Assembly (NCBI RefSeq): GCF_041262525.1
Contig: NZ_JBGCCK010000001.1
Coordinates: forward strand, 418,688 to 482,687
Direction of reading: 5' to 3'
Length of the DNA: 64,000 nt
From: Streptacidiphilus sp041262525
GTDB lineage: Bacteria; Actinomycetota; Actinomycetes; Streptomycetales; Streptomycetaceae
This document shows, piece after piece, positions 33,311 through 42,548 of the stretch. How positions within the stretch are numbered: the stretch's first letter is position 1; every line of letters begins with the position of its first letter. The notes beneath the pieces were generated by a model that did not search any database, was not told the DNA's origin, and worked only from the letters and a program-made list of their open reading frames with translations. Both the position numbers and the translations under genes were made by a program.

Positions 33311-34345
33311 ATGCGCGCAACACTGCTCTACCAAGCCGGCGACGTCCGCGTCGAAGACGTCGCAGACCCCAAGATCCAGCAGCCGACGGACGCGGTCATC
33401 CGCATCGTGGTCGGCTGCGTCTGCGGCAGCGACCTTTGGCCGTACAAGTCCCAGCCCTACACGGACAACCCCCGCCACATGGGCCACGAGTTCATCGGTG
33501 TCGTCGAGGAGATCGGCACCGAGGTGAAGTCCGTCAAGACCGGCGACCTCGTCGTGGCCCCGTTCACCTACTCCGACGGCACCTGCGAGAACTGCCGCCG
33601 GGGCCTGACGACCTCCTGCGTCCACGCCGGCCAGTGGGGCGTGGGCGGCGTCGACGGCGGGCAGGGCGAGGCCGCCCGCATCCCGTGGGCCGACGGCACC
33701 CTGGTCAAGCTCCCGGTCGGCGAGGACTCCGAGCTGCTGCCGGACCTGCTGACCCTCTCCGACGTGCTGTGCACCGGCTACCACGCCGCCCGCACCGCCG
33801 GGGTGAAAGCCGGTGACAGCGTCACCGTCATCGGTGACGGCGCGGTCGGCCTGTCCGCGGTCATCTCCGCGAAGCTGCTCGGCGCCGAGCGGATCATCCT
33901 GATGGGCCGCCACATCCAGCGCACCGACCTGGGTCGCGACTTCGGCGCCACCGACGTCGTCGCCGCACGCGGCCAGGACGGCGTCGCCGCCGTACGCGAG
34001 CTGACCGGCGGCACCGGCACGGACCGGGTGCTGGAATGCGTCGGCCTCAAGGACGCGCTCGTCCAGTCGGCCGGAGTGGTCCGCGACGGCGGCGTCATCA
34101 GCCGCGTCGGCGCCCCGCAGTACCCCGAAGTCCCGCTCGGGTTCGTGGAGTTCATGCGCAACATCACCCTTACCGGCGGCGTCGCGCCCTCCCGCGCCTA
34201 CATCGAGGAGCTCATGCCGCACATCCTCAGCGGTGAGATCCATCCGGGCCGGGTGTTCGACCGCACCGTCTCCCTGGACGACGTCGCCGAGGGCTACCGC
34301 CTCATGAACGACCGCGAGGCCCTCAAGGTCCTCATCCGCCCCTGA
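33311..34345 (+). CDS. Zinc-dependent alcohol dehydrogenase family protein
   Basis: The 344-residue MDR-superfamily oxidoreductase interconverts alcohols and carbonyls with NAD(P). Catalytic zinc ligands appear as C in GCVCGSD and HE in MGHEF. The nucleotide-binding motif is VIGDGAVG (about residue 173). The structural-zinc lobe is reduced to GTCENCRRGLTTSC, with three Cys rather than four. It precedes an alpha/beta hydrolase gene by 56 bp, so the two may be co-expressed. Confidence 0.9.
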   Translation: MRATLLYQAGDVRVEDVADPKIQQPTDAVIRIVVGCVCGSDLWPYKSQPYTDNPRHMGHEFIGVVEEIGTEVKSVKTGDLVVAPFTYSDGTCENCRRGLTTSCVHAGQWGVGGVDGGQGEAARIPWADGTLVKLPVGEDSELLPDLLTLSDVLCTGYHAARTAGVKAGDSVTVIGDGAVGLSAVISAKLLGAERIILMGRHIQRTDLGRDFGATDVVAARGQDGVAAVRELTGGTGTDRVLECVGLKDALVQSAGVVRDGGVISRVGAPQYPEVPLGFVEFMRNITLTGGVAPSRAYIEELMPHILSGEIHPGRVFDRTVSLDDVAEGYRLMNDREALKVLIRP

Positions 34346-34401
34346 CCAAAGGCACCCCGGCACCGCACCAACCACCACCCCCGCACAGCAAGGAAACGAC
34401 C

Positions 34402-35319
34402 ATGGAACGCATCACCTTCCAGAACAAGGGCAACACCGTCGTCGGCAACCTGTTCAAGCCCGAAGGCTTCCAGCAGGGCACGACGTACCCGGCGATCGTG
34501 GTGACCCACCCCTTCGGCGCCGTCAAGGAGCAGGTCCCCACCACCTACGCCAAGCTGCTCGCCGCCCAGGGCTTCATCACCCTGGTCTTCGACGCCTCCT
34601 ACCAGGGCGAGAGCGGCGGCGAGCCGCACTTCTCGGAGTTCCCCTCGGCGCGCGTCGAGGACATCCGCCGCGCGGTGGACTTCCTGAGCACCCACCCCGA
34701 CGTCGACGAGGACCGCATCGGCGCCCTGGGCATCTGCGCCGGTGGCGGCTACACGGTCAACGTGTCGCAGACCGAGATGCGGATCAAGGCTGTGGCGGGC
34801 GTGAGCACCTTCAACCTCGGTTCCGCGCGCCGCGACGGCGTCGGCGGAACGCAGTCGGCGGAGTACCGCACCGACCTGCTGGAGCGTTCGGGCAAAGCCC
34901 GCACCCGCGAGGCGGCGGGCGGTGAGGTCGAGATGTTCTCCCTGATCGCTGACAACCCCAAGTTCGACATGAACGACCTGTCCACCATCCCGATGATGTA
35001 TCAGGAGGGCTACAGGTACTACTCCGAGATCGACCCCAACCCCAGGTTCATGGGCACGTTCGCCCTCTCCAGCCTCAGCCAGCAGATGGCGTTCTTCCCC
35101 TTCGAGGGACTCGAGTTGATCTCCCCGCGCCCGCTGCTGCTGATCGCCGGAACCGAGGCCGACACCCTCTACATGAGCCAGGACGCCATCGAGAGGGCGA
35201 AGGAGCCCAAGGAGCTCTACCTCATCGACGGCGCCTCACACATCGACCTGTACTGGAAGCCGGACTACGTCCCGCAGGTCGCCGAAAAGCTCACCGCGTT
35301 CTTCGCCAAGCACCTGTAG
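34402..35319 (+). CDS. Alpha/beta hydrolase, dienelactone-hydrolase-like, Cys nucleophile
   Basis: The 305-residue hydrolase opens MERITFQNKGNTVVGNLFKP and has the core VVTHPFGAVKEQ. Its elbow reads GICAGGG (about residues 113-119), with Cys where most alpha/beta hydrolases have Ser. This is typical of dienelactone hydrolase-type enzymes. The C-terminal His lies in DGASHIDLYW. ATG 34402 follows AAGGAAACG. The substrate is unknown. Confidence 0.85.
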   Translation: MERITFQNKGNTVVGNLFKPEGFQQGTTYPAIVVTHPFGAVKEQVPTTYAKLLAAQGFITLVFDASYQGESGGEPHFSEFPSARVEDIRRAVDFLSTHPDVDEDRIGALGICAGGGYTVNVSQTEMRIKAVAGVSTFNLGSARRDGVGGTQSAEYRTDLLERSGKARTREAAGGEVEMFSLIADNPKFDMNDLSTIPMMYQEGYRYYSEIDPNPRFMGTFALSSLSQQMAFFPFEGLELISPRPLLLIAGTEADTLYMSQDAIERAKEPKELYLIDGASHIDLYWKPDYVPQVAEKLTAFFAKHL

Positions 35320-35370
35320 TCCGACCGCGAGAACACGCCCGGGGCCCGGGCGGCCGTAGAGTACCGGCCC

Positions 35371-36120
35371 GTGACTGACACCATCGAACTCGGCGGGGCG
35401 GACATCGCCGCCCTTCTCGACGCCGTCCGCTGTTCCGCCGCGCGGCTCGCTGCCACCCTCGGCGCTCTCACCGACCTTCAGGTCCGCGAGCCGTCGGCGC
35501 TGCCCGGATGGAGTCGCGGCCACGTCATCACCCATGTCGCCCGCAGCGCGGACGTCTACCGATGGCTGCTGGCCCTCGCCCGTACCGGCAGCGAGCCCGG
35601 ACCGCGCGCCGACGGCCCCGCGCTGGAGCGCGCGTTGCGCGAGGGCGCCGGACGCGATGCTGCCGCACTCGTCGCCGACGTGTGCGGCAGCCTGGAGCGG
35701 ATGCTCGACGAGGCCGAGGCCATGCCCGTCGAGCGCTGGCCCACGATGGTGACCGCCCTCGCGGGCTGGCGTCACCCTGCCTGGTTCACCCTTCACCGCG
35801 CCTGGCGCGAACTCGAAACCCACCACGTCGACCTGGGCCTCGGCCACACCACCGCCGACTGGCCTGCCGAATACGTCATCTGGGCCCTCGAGGCCACAGT
35901 CGCCACGCTGTCGGCACGCGACTTCCGTGTCTCCCGCATCGAGGCCACCGATCTGGACCGCGCCTGGACCGTTGCCCCGACCGGCCCCACCATCACGGGC
36001 GCAGGCCACGCCCTCCTCGCCTGGCTCTCCGGCCGCGGCACGGCCGCACCTCTGCAGCCGGATCACCCGCTGCCGACCCCGCCTCCCTGGCCGCTCCCGC
36101 CCTACCCCGGCTGGTCCTGA
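35371..36120 (+). CDS. Maleylpyruvate isomerase-family mycothiol-dependent enzyme
   Basis: The 249-residue protein shows the MDMPI N-terminal DinB-like fold: PSALPGWSRGHVITHVARSA (about residues 42-60), with the first metal His, and later the helix WRELETHHVDLGLGH with the HH pair. The C-terminal MDMPI domain follows (about 175-249). Such enzymes use mycothiol, which supports an actinobacterial host. GTG 35371 is the apparent start. The specific substrate is unknown. Confidence 0.88.
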   Translation: MTDTIELGGADIAALLDAVRCSAARLAATLGALTDLQVREPSALPGWSRGHVITHVARSADVYRWLLALARTGSEPGPRADGPALERALREGAGRDAAALVADVCGSLERMLDEAEAMPVERWPTMVTALAGWRHPAWFTLHRAWRELETHHVDLGLGHTTADWPAEYVIWALEATVATLSARDFRVSRIEATDLDRAWTVAPTGPTITGAGHALLAWLSGRGTAAPLQPDHPLPTPPPWPLPPYPGWS

Positions 36121-36143
36121 CCCGACGGTGAGAGTGCGTTCGG

Positions 36144-36758
36144 TCAGTGGGAGGTGGCGGGGCAGTTGTTCCATTCCTGGGACAGTTGCTGGGGGATCAG
36201 GTTGAAGCAGCCGCCCGTGTCGGGGAACGAGGCGCTGCCGTTCATGGCCCATGGGTTGCCGCCGGCGAGGATGAAGTACTTGCGGACGCTGCCGTCGTCC
36301 TGGGCGGCGACCTTCTCCTCGTAGGTCGCACCGGGGGTGAGGTCGAACGCGGTCGCCGCGTAGTACACGCCCTTGCACTGCCCGTAGAGGAACTGGCCCG
36401 GCCGCGGCTGAATGTGGGTGTGGCCGGTCGCCGCGGCGTAGGCGTGGGTGACCGCGGCCTTCACCGCCGGGGTGGCGGTCCGGTTCGCGCAACCGACGAT
36501 GTTCCCGAGGTTGTCCATCGATGGCGACTGCTGACCACTGGGGTCCTGCACGGTGCCCACGGTCGAGGTCGGCGCAGCGACCGCCCCCGACGTCTGCCCG
36601 CCCGTCGGACTCGGTGCCGCGCCCGCAGTGGAGTTGCCGGAGGCGCCCGGCGCACCGGTCGAGCCGGAACCCGAACCGCCGTTGCAGGCGGCCAGCAGCA
36701 GCGTGGCTGACACAGCGACAGCGGCCGCCGCGAGAGCGCGAGGCAGGTTGGAGCGCAT
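36144..36758 (-). CDS. Putative secreted lipoprotein
   Basis: This 204-residue protein has a lipoprotein signal (VAVSATLLLAAC) and then a Gly/Ser/Pro/Thr-rich linker (about residues 27-75). The C-terminal domain has four Cys (IVGCANR, YGQCKG, GGCFNLI, NNCPA) that could form disulfides outside the membrane. I do not recognise a named family. ATG 36758 was chosen because the signal peptide then starts MRSNLPRAL; longer frames upstream lack a signal. Confidence 0.8.
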   Translation of the reverse strand: MRSNLPRALAAAAVAVSATLLLAACNGGSGSGSTGAPGASGNSTAGAAPSPTGGQTSGAVAAPTSTVGTVQDPSGQQSPSMDNLGNIVGCANRTATPAVKAAVTHAYAAATGHTHIQPRPGQFLYGQCKGVYYAATAFDLTPGATYEEKVAAQDDGSVRKYFILAGGNPWAMNGSASFPDTGGCFNLIPQQLSQEWNNCPATSH

Positions 36759-36901
36759 ATGGGAGTCCCCCAGAAGACAGTGACCGATGCCGGAGAGCCT
36801 GTTGCGCGTCCGGCGCATGTCATCCTCGCGCGCGTACTCGACGAGCAACTCCCGTTCCCGTAACAGCCACGCAACTGCCGGCATCATGGCGCGGGCGGGG
36901 G

Positions 36902-38047
36902 TCAGAGCTGAGCGTCGTTGTCATCGCCGAAGTCGGGCAGGTCGGTGGTCAGCAGGTGCTCGGCGCCGCCTTCGAGGAGGGTGGCCGTCTCGGTGGAGCG
37001 GGCGAGCATGGTCTTCTCGTAGGTGCGGATGGCGTCGGCGACGGTGGCCGAGTCGGCGAGAGCGAGGGCGAGTTCGCAGGCGTCGAGCATGGCGAGGTTG
37101 ACGCCGACCCCGAGCGGGGGCATGAGGTGGGCGGCGTCGCCGAGCAGGGTCACGGTCGGGTTGTGTTCCCAGGTGTGCGGGACGGGGAGGGCGAAGATCG
37201 GGCGGTCGACGTAGGGACCGTCGTTGTCGGTGATCATCTGGCGCAGGCGCGGCGACCAGTTGCCGTACTGGTCGAGGAGTTGGGCGCGGATGCCGTCGGT
37301 GTCCTCGGCGGTGAGGCCGCTCTGTCCGATCCAGTCGACCGGGACCCGCTGGATGAGATAGGCGCGGATGTGGTCTGCGCTGTTGCGCTGGGCGAACAGA
37401 CCGCGGTCGCCGTCGGCGGCATGGGCGCCGCCCGGGCCGACCAGCGCAGCAATATCGGGGTGGCGGTCGTCGACATCGGAGAACCGAGCCTCCAGGAAGC
37501 TCACCCCGGTGTACTCGGGGACCGCGCGGGACACGGCCGGGCGTACCCGGGAGAAGGCGCCGTCGGCGCCGATGACCAGATCGGTCTCGACGGTCGTGCC
37601 GTCGGCGAAGTGCAGCTGCCGCGGCCCGTCGGCGGGCCCGCTGATCGTCTCGAGGGCGCGGCCCCAGTGCACGGTTCCCGGTGACAGGGAGTCGAGCAGC
37701 AGGTCGCGCAGTTGGCCGCGGTCGATCTCTGGCTTGAAGAGCTCGTCGGCCTCCGGGACCTTGTGGGAGGTCATCGTGCCGGTCGGGTCCAGCCGGCGCA
37801 TTTCCTGCCCCTCGGGGCGGGCCAGCCTGAAGAACTCCTCGAGCAGGCCGGCTTCGCGCAGGGCGATCTGTCCGTTGTCGGCGTGCAGGTCCAGGGTGCC
37901 GCCCTGGTTGCGGGCGTCGGGGCCCGGGTCGCGGTCGTGGACGGTGACCGCGACGCCGCGCCGCTGGAGGATGCGCGCGCAGGTCAGCCCGCCGGGTCCG
38001 GCGCCGATGATGCTGATCCTGGCCTGGGAGGGTGCTACGGAGTTCAT
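36902..38047 (-). CDS. TetX-like FAD-dependent monooxygenase
   Basis: This 381-residue class A flavoprotein monooxygenase has the FAD motif IIGAGPGGLTCARIL near residue 12, the DG motif (VIGADGAFSRVR, about 159) and the GD motif (LLGDAAHLMPPLGVGVNLAM, about 294-313). The long GD-motif match is typical of TetX-type enzymes that hydroxylate tetracyclines or related aromatics. A divergent TetR gene 146 bp away and a palindrome between them suggest drug-inducible control. The substrate is not shown by sequence. Confidence 0.85.
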   Translation of the reverse strand: MNSVAPSQARISIIGAGPGGLTCARILQRRGVAVTVHDRDPGPDARNQGGTLDLHADNGQIALREAGLLEEFFRLARPEGQEMRRLDPTGTMTSHKVPEADELFKPEIDRGQLRDLLLDSLSPGTVHWGRALETISGPADGPRQLHFADGTTVETDLVIGADGAFSRVRPAVSRAVPEYTGVSFLEARFSDVDDRHPDIAALVGPGGAHAADGDRGLFAQRNSADHIRAYLIQRVPVDWIGQSGLTAEDTDGIRAQLLDQYGNWSPRLRQMITDNDGPYVDRPIFALPVPHTWEHNPTVTLLGDAAHLMPPLGVGVNLAMLDACELALALADSATVADAIRTYEKTMLARSTETATLLEGGAEHLLTTDLPDFGDDNDAQL

Positions 38048-38126
38048 GGTGTTCCCTTCGACGTCGCCGGATCACGGCCGCGGCCTGGCCTGGACGGCGC
38101 CGCGGACTCGTCAGGCATCGTCCAAG

Positions 38127-38149
38127 ATATTTGTAACCGCTTCAAATAT
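38127..38149. promoter_or_regulatory. Inverted repeat ATATTTG-n9-CAAATAT, probable TetR operator
   Basis: Perfect 7-bp arms with a 9-bp spacer lie between the monooxygenase and its divergent TetR gene. A partly overlapping direct repeat, TAACCGCTTC and CAACCGTTCC, is also visible. Confidence 0.65.
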
Positions 38150-38192
38150 GCAACCGTTCCAATTCTATCGCGTGGCGGATAGGGTTGCAGGC

Positions 38193-38807
38193 ATGGCAGA
38201 GACGATCGACCCCGCAGGAGCGGGCGGGCGGCGCGAACGCAAGAAGGCCGCCACCCGCCAGGCCATCGCCGACATGGCGCTGCGGCTGTTCCTGGAACGC
38301 GGCTACGAGCAGGTGGGCGTCCGCGAGATCGCCGAGGGTGCCGACGTTTCGGTGTCGACCCTGTTCAACTACTTCCCCGAGGGCAAAGAGGCCCTGGTCT
38401 TCGACGAGGACGCCAGCAATGAGGCGGCACTGGTCCGCGCGGTAACCGACCGACCGCCAGGGCAGAGCGTCCCCCGCGCTCTGCGCGCGTACCTCATCGG
38501 CTTCGTCGACTCGCCCCACACCCGAGACCCCCGCTTCGCCGACTTCCAGCGGCTCATCCAGGAGACCCCGGCCCTGCGCGAGTACTCCCGCACGATGTGG
38601 CTGCGCCACGAACACGCTCTGGCCCGCGCGCTCGCCGACCAGATCGGTCGGCCGCCAGACGACCTCATCTGCGCCGCCTACGCCCGGTTCACCCTCGAAA
38701 TCCTCACGTTCGCCGGCTCCCGCCCCGACCCCGTCGCCGCCGTCGACCAGGCGTGTCTCCTGCTCGACCAAGGCTGGACGACCACCGTCACCCGACCGAC
38801 GCCCTGA
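38193..38807 (+). CDS. TetR-family transcriptional regulator
   Basis: This 204-residue regulator has the HTH ATRQAIADMALRLFLERGYEQ, then GADVSVSTLFNYFPEGKEAL, and a helical ligand-binding domain. It is divergent from the TetX-like monooxygenase and probably represses it. ATG 38193 begins MAETIDPAGAG. Confidence 0.9.
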   Translation: MAETIDPAGAGGRRERKKAATRQAIADMALRLFLERGYEQVGVREIAEGADVSVSTLFNYFPEGKEALVFDEDASNEAALVRAVTDRPPGQSVPRALRAYLIGFVDSPHTRDPRFADFQRLIQETPALREYSRTMWLRHEHALARALADQIGRPPDDLICAAYARFTLEILTFAGSRPDPVAAVDQACLLLDQGWTTTVTRPTP

Positions 38808-38897
38808 TCCGTGACGTCCGCGCCCCCGGAGTGCGGGTGGGAGGGCGGGCTCCTAGCGTTGGTGGGTAGGGGGTTCTCCTCGTACGCAGGAGGCACC

Positions 38898-39194
38898 GTG
38901 TTGTACGTGATGACACTCGACTGGCAGCCCGGGCTCAGCCGGGATCAGCGTGACGGTGCGCTGGGCCGGAGGGCCCAGTGGCAGTATCCCGAGGGGCTCG
39001 AAGTGCTGGGCGAGTACTGGACCTCGGCCGAGAGTCCGGCGGTCGTGGTGGTCTTCCGGGCGGAGAGTTTCGCGCCGCTCCTGGAGATCGGGCTGGCCTG
39101 GGGCGACGTCTTCGGGATCACGACGTATCCGGCCGTGGGCGCCGAGGAGGGACTCACGATGGGAGCGGCGGCGATGGAGCGGCGCCAGGTCTGA
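38898..39194 (+). CDS. DUF3303-like small protein
   Basis: The 98-residue protein fits the DUF3303 ferredoxin-like pattern: VMTLDWQPGLS at the start, EGLEVLGEYWTS, VVVVFRAESFAPLLEI, then FGITTYPAVGAEEGL. GTG 38898 has AGGAGG at ideal spacing. The function of the family is unknown. It stands alone between a TetR gene and a convergent MocR-type gene. Confidence 0.75.
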   Translation: MLYVMTLDWQPGLSRDQRDGALGRRAQWQYPEGLEVLGEYWTSAESPAVVVVFRAESFAPLLEIGLAWGDVFGITTYPAVGAEEGLTMGAAAMERRQV

Positions 39195-39221
39195 CCCGAT
39201 GGTGAGGCGTCAACGGTCGGC

Positions 39222-40643
39222 TCACGGCATAGCGGGAAGGATCTGGCAGAGCGCGTCGAGCGCGGCGGCGTAGGCGTGGTCCGGTGGGGTGGCGTAGCCG
39301 ACGACGAGCCCGTCGAGCGGGGGAGTGTCGGCGTCGGGGTGGCGGTAGCCGGCGAGGCCGTCGAGGGCGAGGCCGAGCCAGGAGGCGGCCTTCACCGTGG
39401 AGGCCTCGGTGCCGGGCGGCAGGCGCAGCACCGCGTGCAGACCTGCGGCGATCCCGGTGACCTCGATGTGCGGTGCCCGCTCGGCGAGCACGGCGGTCAG
39501 GCGGTTGCGGCGGTCGCGGTAGCGCTGGCGCATCTGCCGGATGTGCCGGTCGTAGGCCCCGGAGGTGATCAGGTCCGCGAAGGTGAGCTGGTCCACCACG
39601 CTGGTCCAGCGCTCGCGCTGACCCTTCGTCGCCAGGACGGGGTCGACCAGCCGTTCCGGCAGAACCATCCAGCCCAGACGCAGCGCGGTCGACAGGCTCT
39701 TGCTCGCCGACCCGACGTAGAGGACGTGGTCGGGGTCCAGCGCCTGGACCGCGCCGACCGGTTCGCGGTCGTACCGGAGTTCCCCGTCGTAGTCGTCCTC
39801 GATCACCACGCCACCCCCGGCGCGGGCCCAGTCGATCGCCGCGTTGCGCCGTGCCGGGGCGAGCGGCCCGCCCAGGGGGAACTGGTGCGCGGGGGTCAGC
39901 AGCGCGGCGCGGACCGCACGCCGGCCGGCCAGTTCCTCGGTCCTGGTGCCGTGGTCGTCCAGGCCCAGCGGCACCGTGCGGACGCCCTCGGCGGCCAGCA
40001 GGGCCCGGTGGAAGGCCAGGCCGTACGCCTCGACCGCCAGCGCGCCGCGCAGGACGCCGCCACCGAACAGCAGGCGCAGCGCGTCGGAGAAGCCCGAGCA
40101 GATCACGATGCGTTCCGGGCTGGTCCGGACGCCTCGGACCCGGGCGAGGTAGTGCGCGAGTGCCGTGCGCAGTTCGATCCGGCCCCGGGGATCGCCCGGC
40201 CCGAAGGCCTCGTTGGGCGCGGCGGCGAGCGCCCGGCGGGTCGAGGTGGACCACGCGTTCCTCGGGAACGAGGAGGCGTCCGGCTGTCCCTGCAGCAGAT
40301 TGTGGGCGGGCGCGCGGGAAGCGGTGGCTGCCTTCTTGGGCAGGCGGGCGGGCTTGGCCGGGACGGCGCGCTCCGCGACTCGGGTGCCCGAACCCTGACG
40401 GGCGGTCAACCAGCCCTCGGCGACCAGCTCCGCGTAGGCGTCGGCGACGGTGTTCCGCGCGAGACCGAGGTCGGCCGCGAGCGAGCGGTACGGCGGCAGC
40501 CTGACCCCCGTGCCCAGCCGCCCGTCCTGGATCGCCTCGCGCAGCGCCCGGGCGAGCGCGGCGCGGCGCGGACCGGTCGCGGCCAGCTGGAGATGCAGGT
40601 CGGCGCCGACGCGCTCGGCGGAATTGACCCATGATTCGGGCAT
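39222..40643 (-). CDS. MocR/PdxR-family regulator (GntR HTH fused to aminotransferase domain)
   Basis: The 473-residue protein has an N-terminal GntR winged helix (RLPPYRSLAADLGLARNTVA) and a fold-type I aminotransferase-like domain. The PLP lysine region is VGSASKSLSTALRLGW and the cofactor-binding Asp lies in IEDDYDGELRYDREP. MocR proteins sense PLP or amino compounds and usually control the divergent gene, here the AhpD-like gene 47 bp away. Regulation of that gene is inferred. Confidence 0.9.
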   Translation of the reverse strand: MPESWVNSAERVGADLHLQLAATGPRRAALARALREAIQDGRLGTGVRLPPYRSLAADLGLARNTVADAYAELVAEGWLTARQGSGTRVAERAVPAKPARLPKKAATASRAPAHNLLQGQPDASSFPRNAWSTSTRRALAAAPNEAFGPGDPRGRIELRTALAHYLARVRGVRTSPERIVICSGFSDALRLLFGGGVLRGALAVEAYGLAFHRALLAAEGVRTVPLGLDDHGTRTEELAGRRAVRAALLTPAHQFPLGGPLAPARRNAAIDWARAGGGVVIEDDYDGELRYDREPVGAVQALDPDHVLYVGSASKSLSTALRLGWMVLPERLVDPVLATKGQRERWTSVVDQLTFADLITSGAYDRHIRQMRQRYRDRRNRLTAVLAERAPHIEVTGIAAGLHAVLRLPPGTEASTVKAASWLGLALDGLAGYRHPDADTPPLDGLVVGYATPPDHAYAAALDALCQILPAMP

Positions 40644-40690
40644 CCGAATGCACCCTTCCAGTGGTCGGTCGGCTCTCTATCGTAGTGATC

Positions 40691-41158
40691 ATGACGACGA
40701 ACACCACCGCTTCCCGAGTCAACTTCGCCGCCGCCGCGCCCAAGGCGTTCAAGGCCCTCATCGGTTTCGACGCCGCCGCCCGCGAGGGTCTGGACCCGGC
40801 ACTGGTCGAGCTGATCCAGATCCGCTCCTCCCAGCTGAACGGCTGCGCGTACTGCCTCCACATGCACGTCAGCGATGCCCGCAAGGCCGGCGAGGACGAC
40901 CTGCGACTGCACATGGTCGCGGTCTGGCGCGAGGCTGCGCAGTTCTTCTCCGCCAAGGAGCAGGCCGCGCTCGCACTGACCGAAGCGGTGACGCTGGTCG
41001 CGGCCGACGGCGTCGAGGACGAGGTGTACGCGCAGGCCGCAGCCCAGTTCGACGAAGCCGAACTCGGTCACGTCCTCGCGATCATCTTCGCGATCAACAC
41101 CTGGAACCGCCTCGCCATCAGCACCGGCAAGGTCGCCGGCACCGACGAACGCCGCTAG
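40691..41158 (+). CDS. Carboxymuconolactone decarboxylase / AhpD-like protein
   Basis: The 155-residue protein has the AhpD-type redox motif CAYCLHMH (about residues 52-59), with both Cys and the following His. This points to alkylhydroperoxidase-like chemistry rather than decarboxylation. ATG 40691 starts MTTNTTASRVNF. It is divergent from the MocR gene, its likely regulator. Confidence 0.9.
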   Translation: MTTNTTASRVNFAAAAPKAFKALIGFDAAAREGLDPALVELIQIRSSQLNGCAYCLHMHVSDARKAGEDDLRLHMVAVWREAAQFFSAKEQAALALTEAVTLVAADGVEDEVYAQAAAQFDEAELGHVLAIIFAINTWNRLAISTGKVAGTDERR

Positions 41159-41176
41159 GCGCGCGGTGCGCCCCGC

Positions 41177-42133
41177 TCAACGGCGGAGCTGGGCTGCGGA
41201 TTTGCCGGTGCGGTCGCGGAGGAGGACGCGGAGGGTGTTGGCGCTCTCGTAGCCGACGCGGCGGGCGATGGTCTCGATCGTCCGGTCGGTGGTGCGCAGC
41301 AGGTGGGTGGCCTGTTCGACGCGGAGGTCCTGGACGAAGCGGACGGGTGAGACCCCGAGCACGGCACGGGTGGTGCGCTGCAGCGTGCGTTCGCTGACGC
41401 CGAGGGCGCGAGCGGCGTCCGTGACGCTGAGCGGTTCGTGGAGGTGGTCGCGGGCCCAGCGCTCGAATGCGGCGACCGTGGGGTCGCCCGCGGCCAGGGC
41501 GCCGGACATGGTGTGGGCGGCCTGGGACGGACGTTCGTCGATGACGAGGTAGTTGGCGACCAGGTCGCTCAGCGAGGGACTGCGTCGGCGGACCAGGGTC
41601 AGCGCCAGGTCGACGTGGGCGAAGGCGGCGCCCGCGGTCGTGACGCCGTCGCAGTCGTTCACCATCCGGTTCTGATCGAGCGTCACCTTCGGGTAGCGGC
41701 TGCGGAAAAGCGGTCCGAGCCACCAGGTGGTGGTGACGCTGAGGCCGTCCAGGATTCCGGCCTCGGCGAGCAGGAAGGTGCCGGCGCAGGCGGTGGCGAT
41801 CGACGTGCGCCGAGCACGTGCCCGGGTGATCAACTCGCGCGCCGGGGCGGCGCGCGGGCCCGACAGGTAGGCCACCAGCTCCTCGGGACGCCGCTCGGCC
41901 ACGCCGGGGATCAGCAGCAGGTCGCACTCGTCGACGTGGGCGACGGATTCGGCGGTGACCTGGTGCCCCGCGCCGGTGCGCACGGTGTCGGCGAAGCCGA
42001 CTGTCCGTACCTGCCAGGCGGGCGGGGGTTGGGGAAGTCGCTTCCGCAGGGTGTTGGCGCACTGCAGGATGTCCAGCACTGCGGCGAGGCCGGAGTCGAA
42101 GACGCCGTCGAGGACGAGGACAGCTACGCGCAT
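41177..42133 (-). CDS. GlxA-type transcriptional regulator (DJ-1/PfpI domain plus AraC HTH)
   Basis: The 318-residue protein has an N-terminal DJ-1/PfpI-like domain (VAVLVLDGVFDSGLA, LLLIPGVAE, and ATACAGTFLLAEAG with the Cys elbow). The C-terminal AraC HTH follows (about 215-318; TDAARALGVSERTLQRTTR, IARRVGYESANTLRVLLRD). ATG 42133 was chosen. Ligand and targets are unknown. It ends 18 bp from the convergent AhpD-like stop and is divergent from a monooxygenase-like gene, a plausible target. Confidence 0.9.
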   Translation of the reverse strand: MRVAVLVLDGVFDSGLAAVLDILQCANTLRKRLPQPPPAWQVRTVGFADTVRTGAGHQVTAESVAHVDECDLLLIPGVAERRPEELVAYLSGPRAAPARELITRARARRTSIATACAGTFLLAEAGILDGLSVTTTWWLGPLFRSRYPKVTLDQNRMVNDCDGVTTAGAAFAHVDLALTLVRRRSPSLSDLVANYLVIDERPSQAAHTMSGALAAGDPTVAAFERWARDHLHEPLSVTDAARALGVSERTLQRTTRAVLGVSPVRFVQDLRVEQATHLLRTTDRTIETIARRVGYESANTLRVLLRDRTGKSAAQLRR

Positions 42134-42248
42134 GGCGGGAACGGTATCGGATGTGCCGGATCCGCCACCGCTGAGCCGGGAGCCCAGGCCATAGCTTCGT
42201 GGAGGGGTCGGCGGTCGCCGGCCGGAACCGAAGAGGATGGAGCAGCGC

Positions 42249-42548
42249 ATGTCTCAGGTGGGATTCCGGGTCCGGATCGAGGCCAGGCCCGAGTACGCCG
42301 CCCAGGTCGAGGTGGCACTACGGGACGCCTTGGAGCTGGCCCGCGCCGAGGAGGGCACGGTCACCTGGTTCGCCTTCAAGGAGGGCCCGACCGTGTTCGG
42401 GATCTTCGACACCTTCGACGACGAGGAGGGCCGCGCCGCGCACTTCGACGGAAAGATCGCCGACGTCCTGAAGCAGATCGGGCCCCGGATGTTCGCGGCC
42501 GTCCCCGAAGTCCTCCGGACCGACCTGCTGGCGGTCAAACTCCCCTGA
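42249..42548 (+). CDS. Antibiotic biosynthesis monooxygenase (ABM)-domain protein
   Basis: The 99-residue dimeric alpha-beta barrel protein reads MSQVGFRVRIEARPEYA, EEGTVTWFAFKEGP and FGIFDTFDDEEGRAAHF. This is the ABM/quinol monooxygenase pattern of cofactor-free oxygenases and stress proteins. ATG 42249 has GGAG 5 nt upstream; ATG 42237 is an alternative. The divergent GlxA-type regulator may control it. Confidence 0.82.
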   Translation: MSQVGFRVRIEARPEYAAQVEVALRDALELARAEEGTVTWFAFKEGPTVFGIFDTFDDEEGRAAHFDGKIADVLKQIGPRMFAAVPEVLRTDLLAVKLP

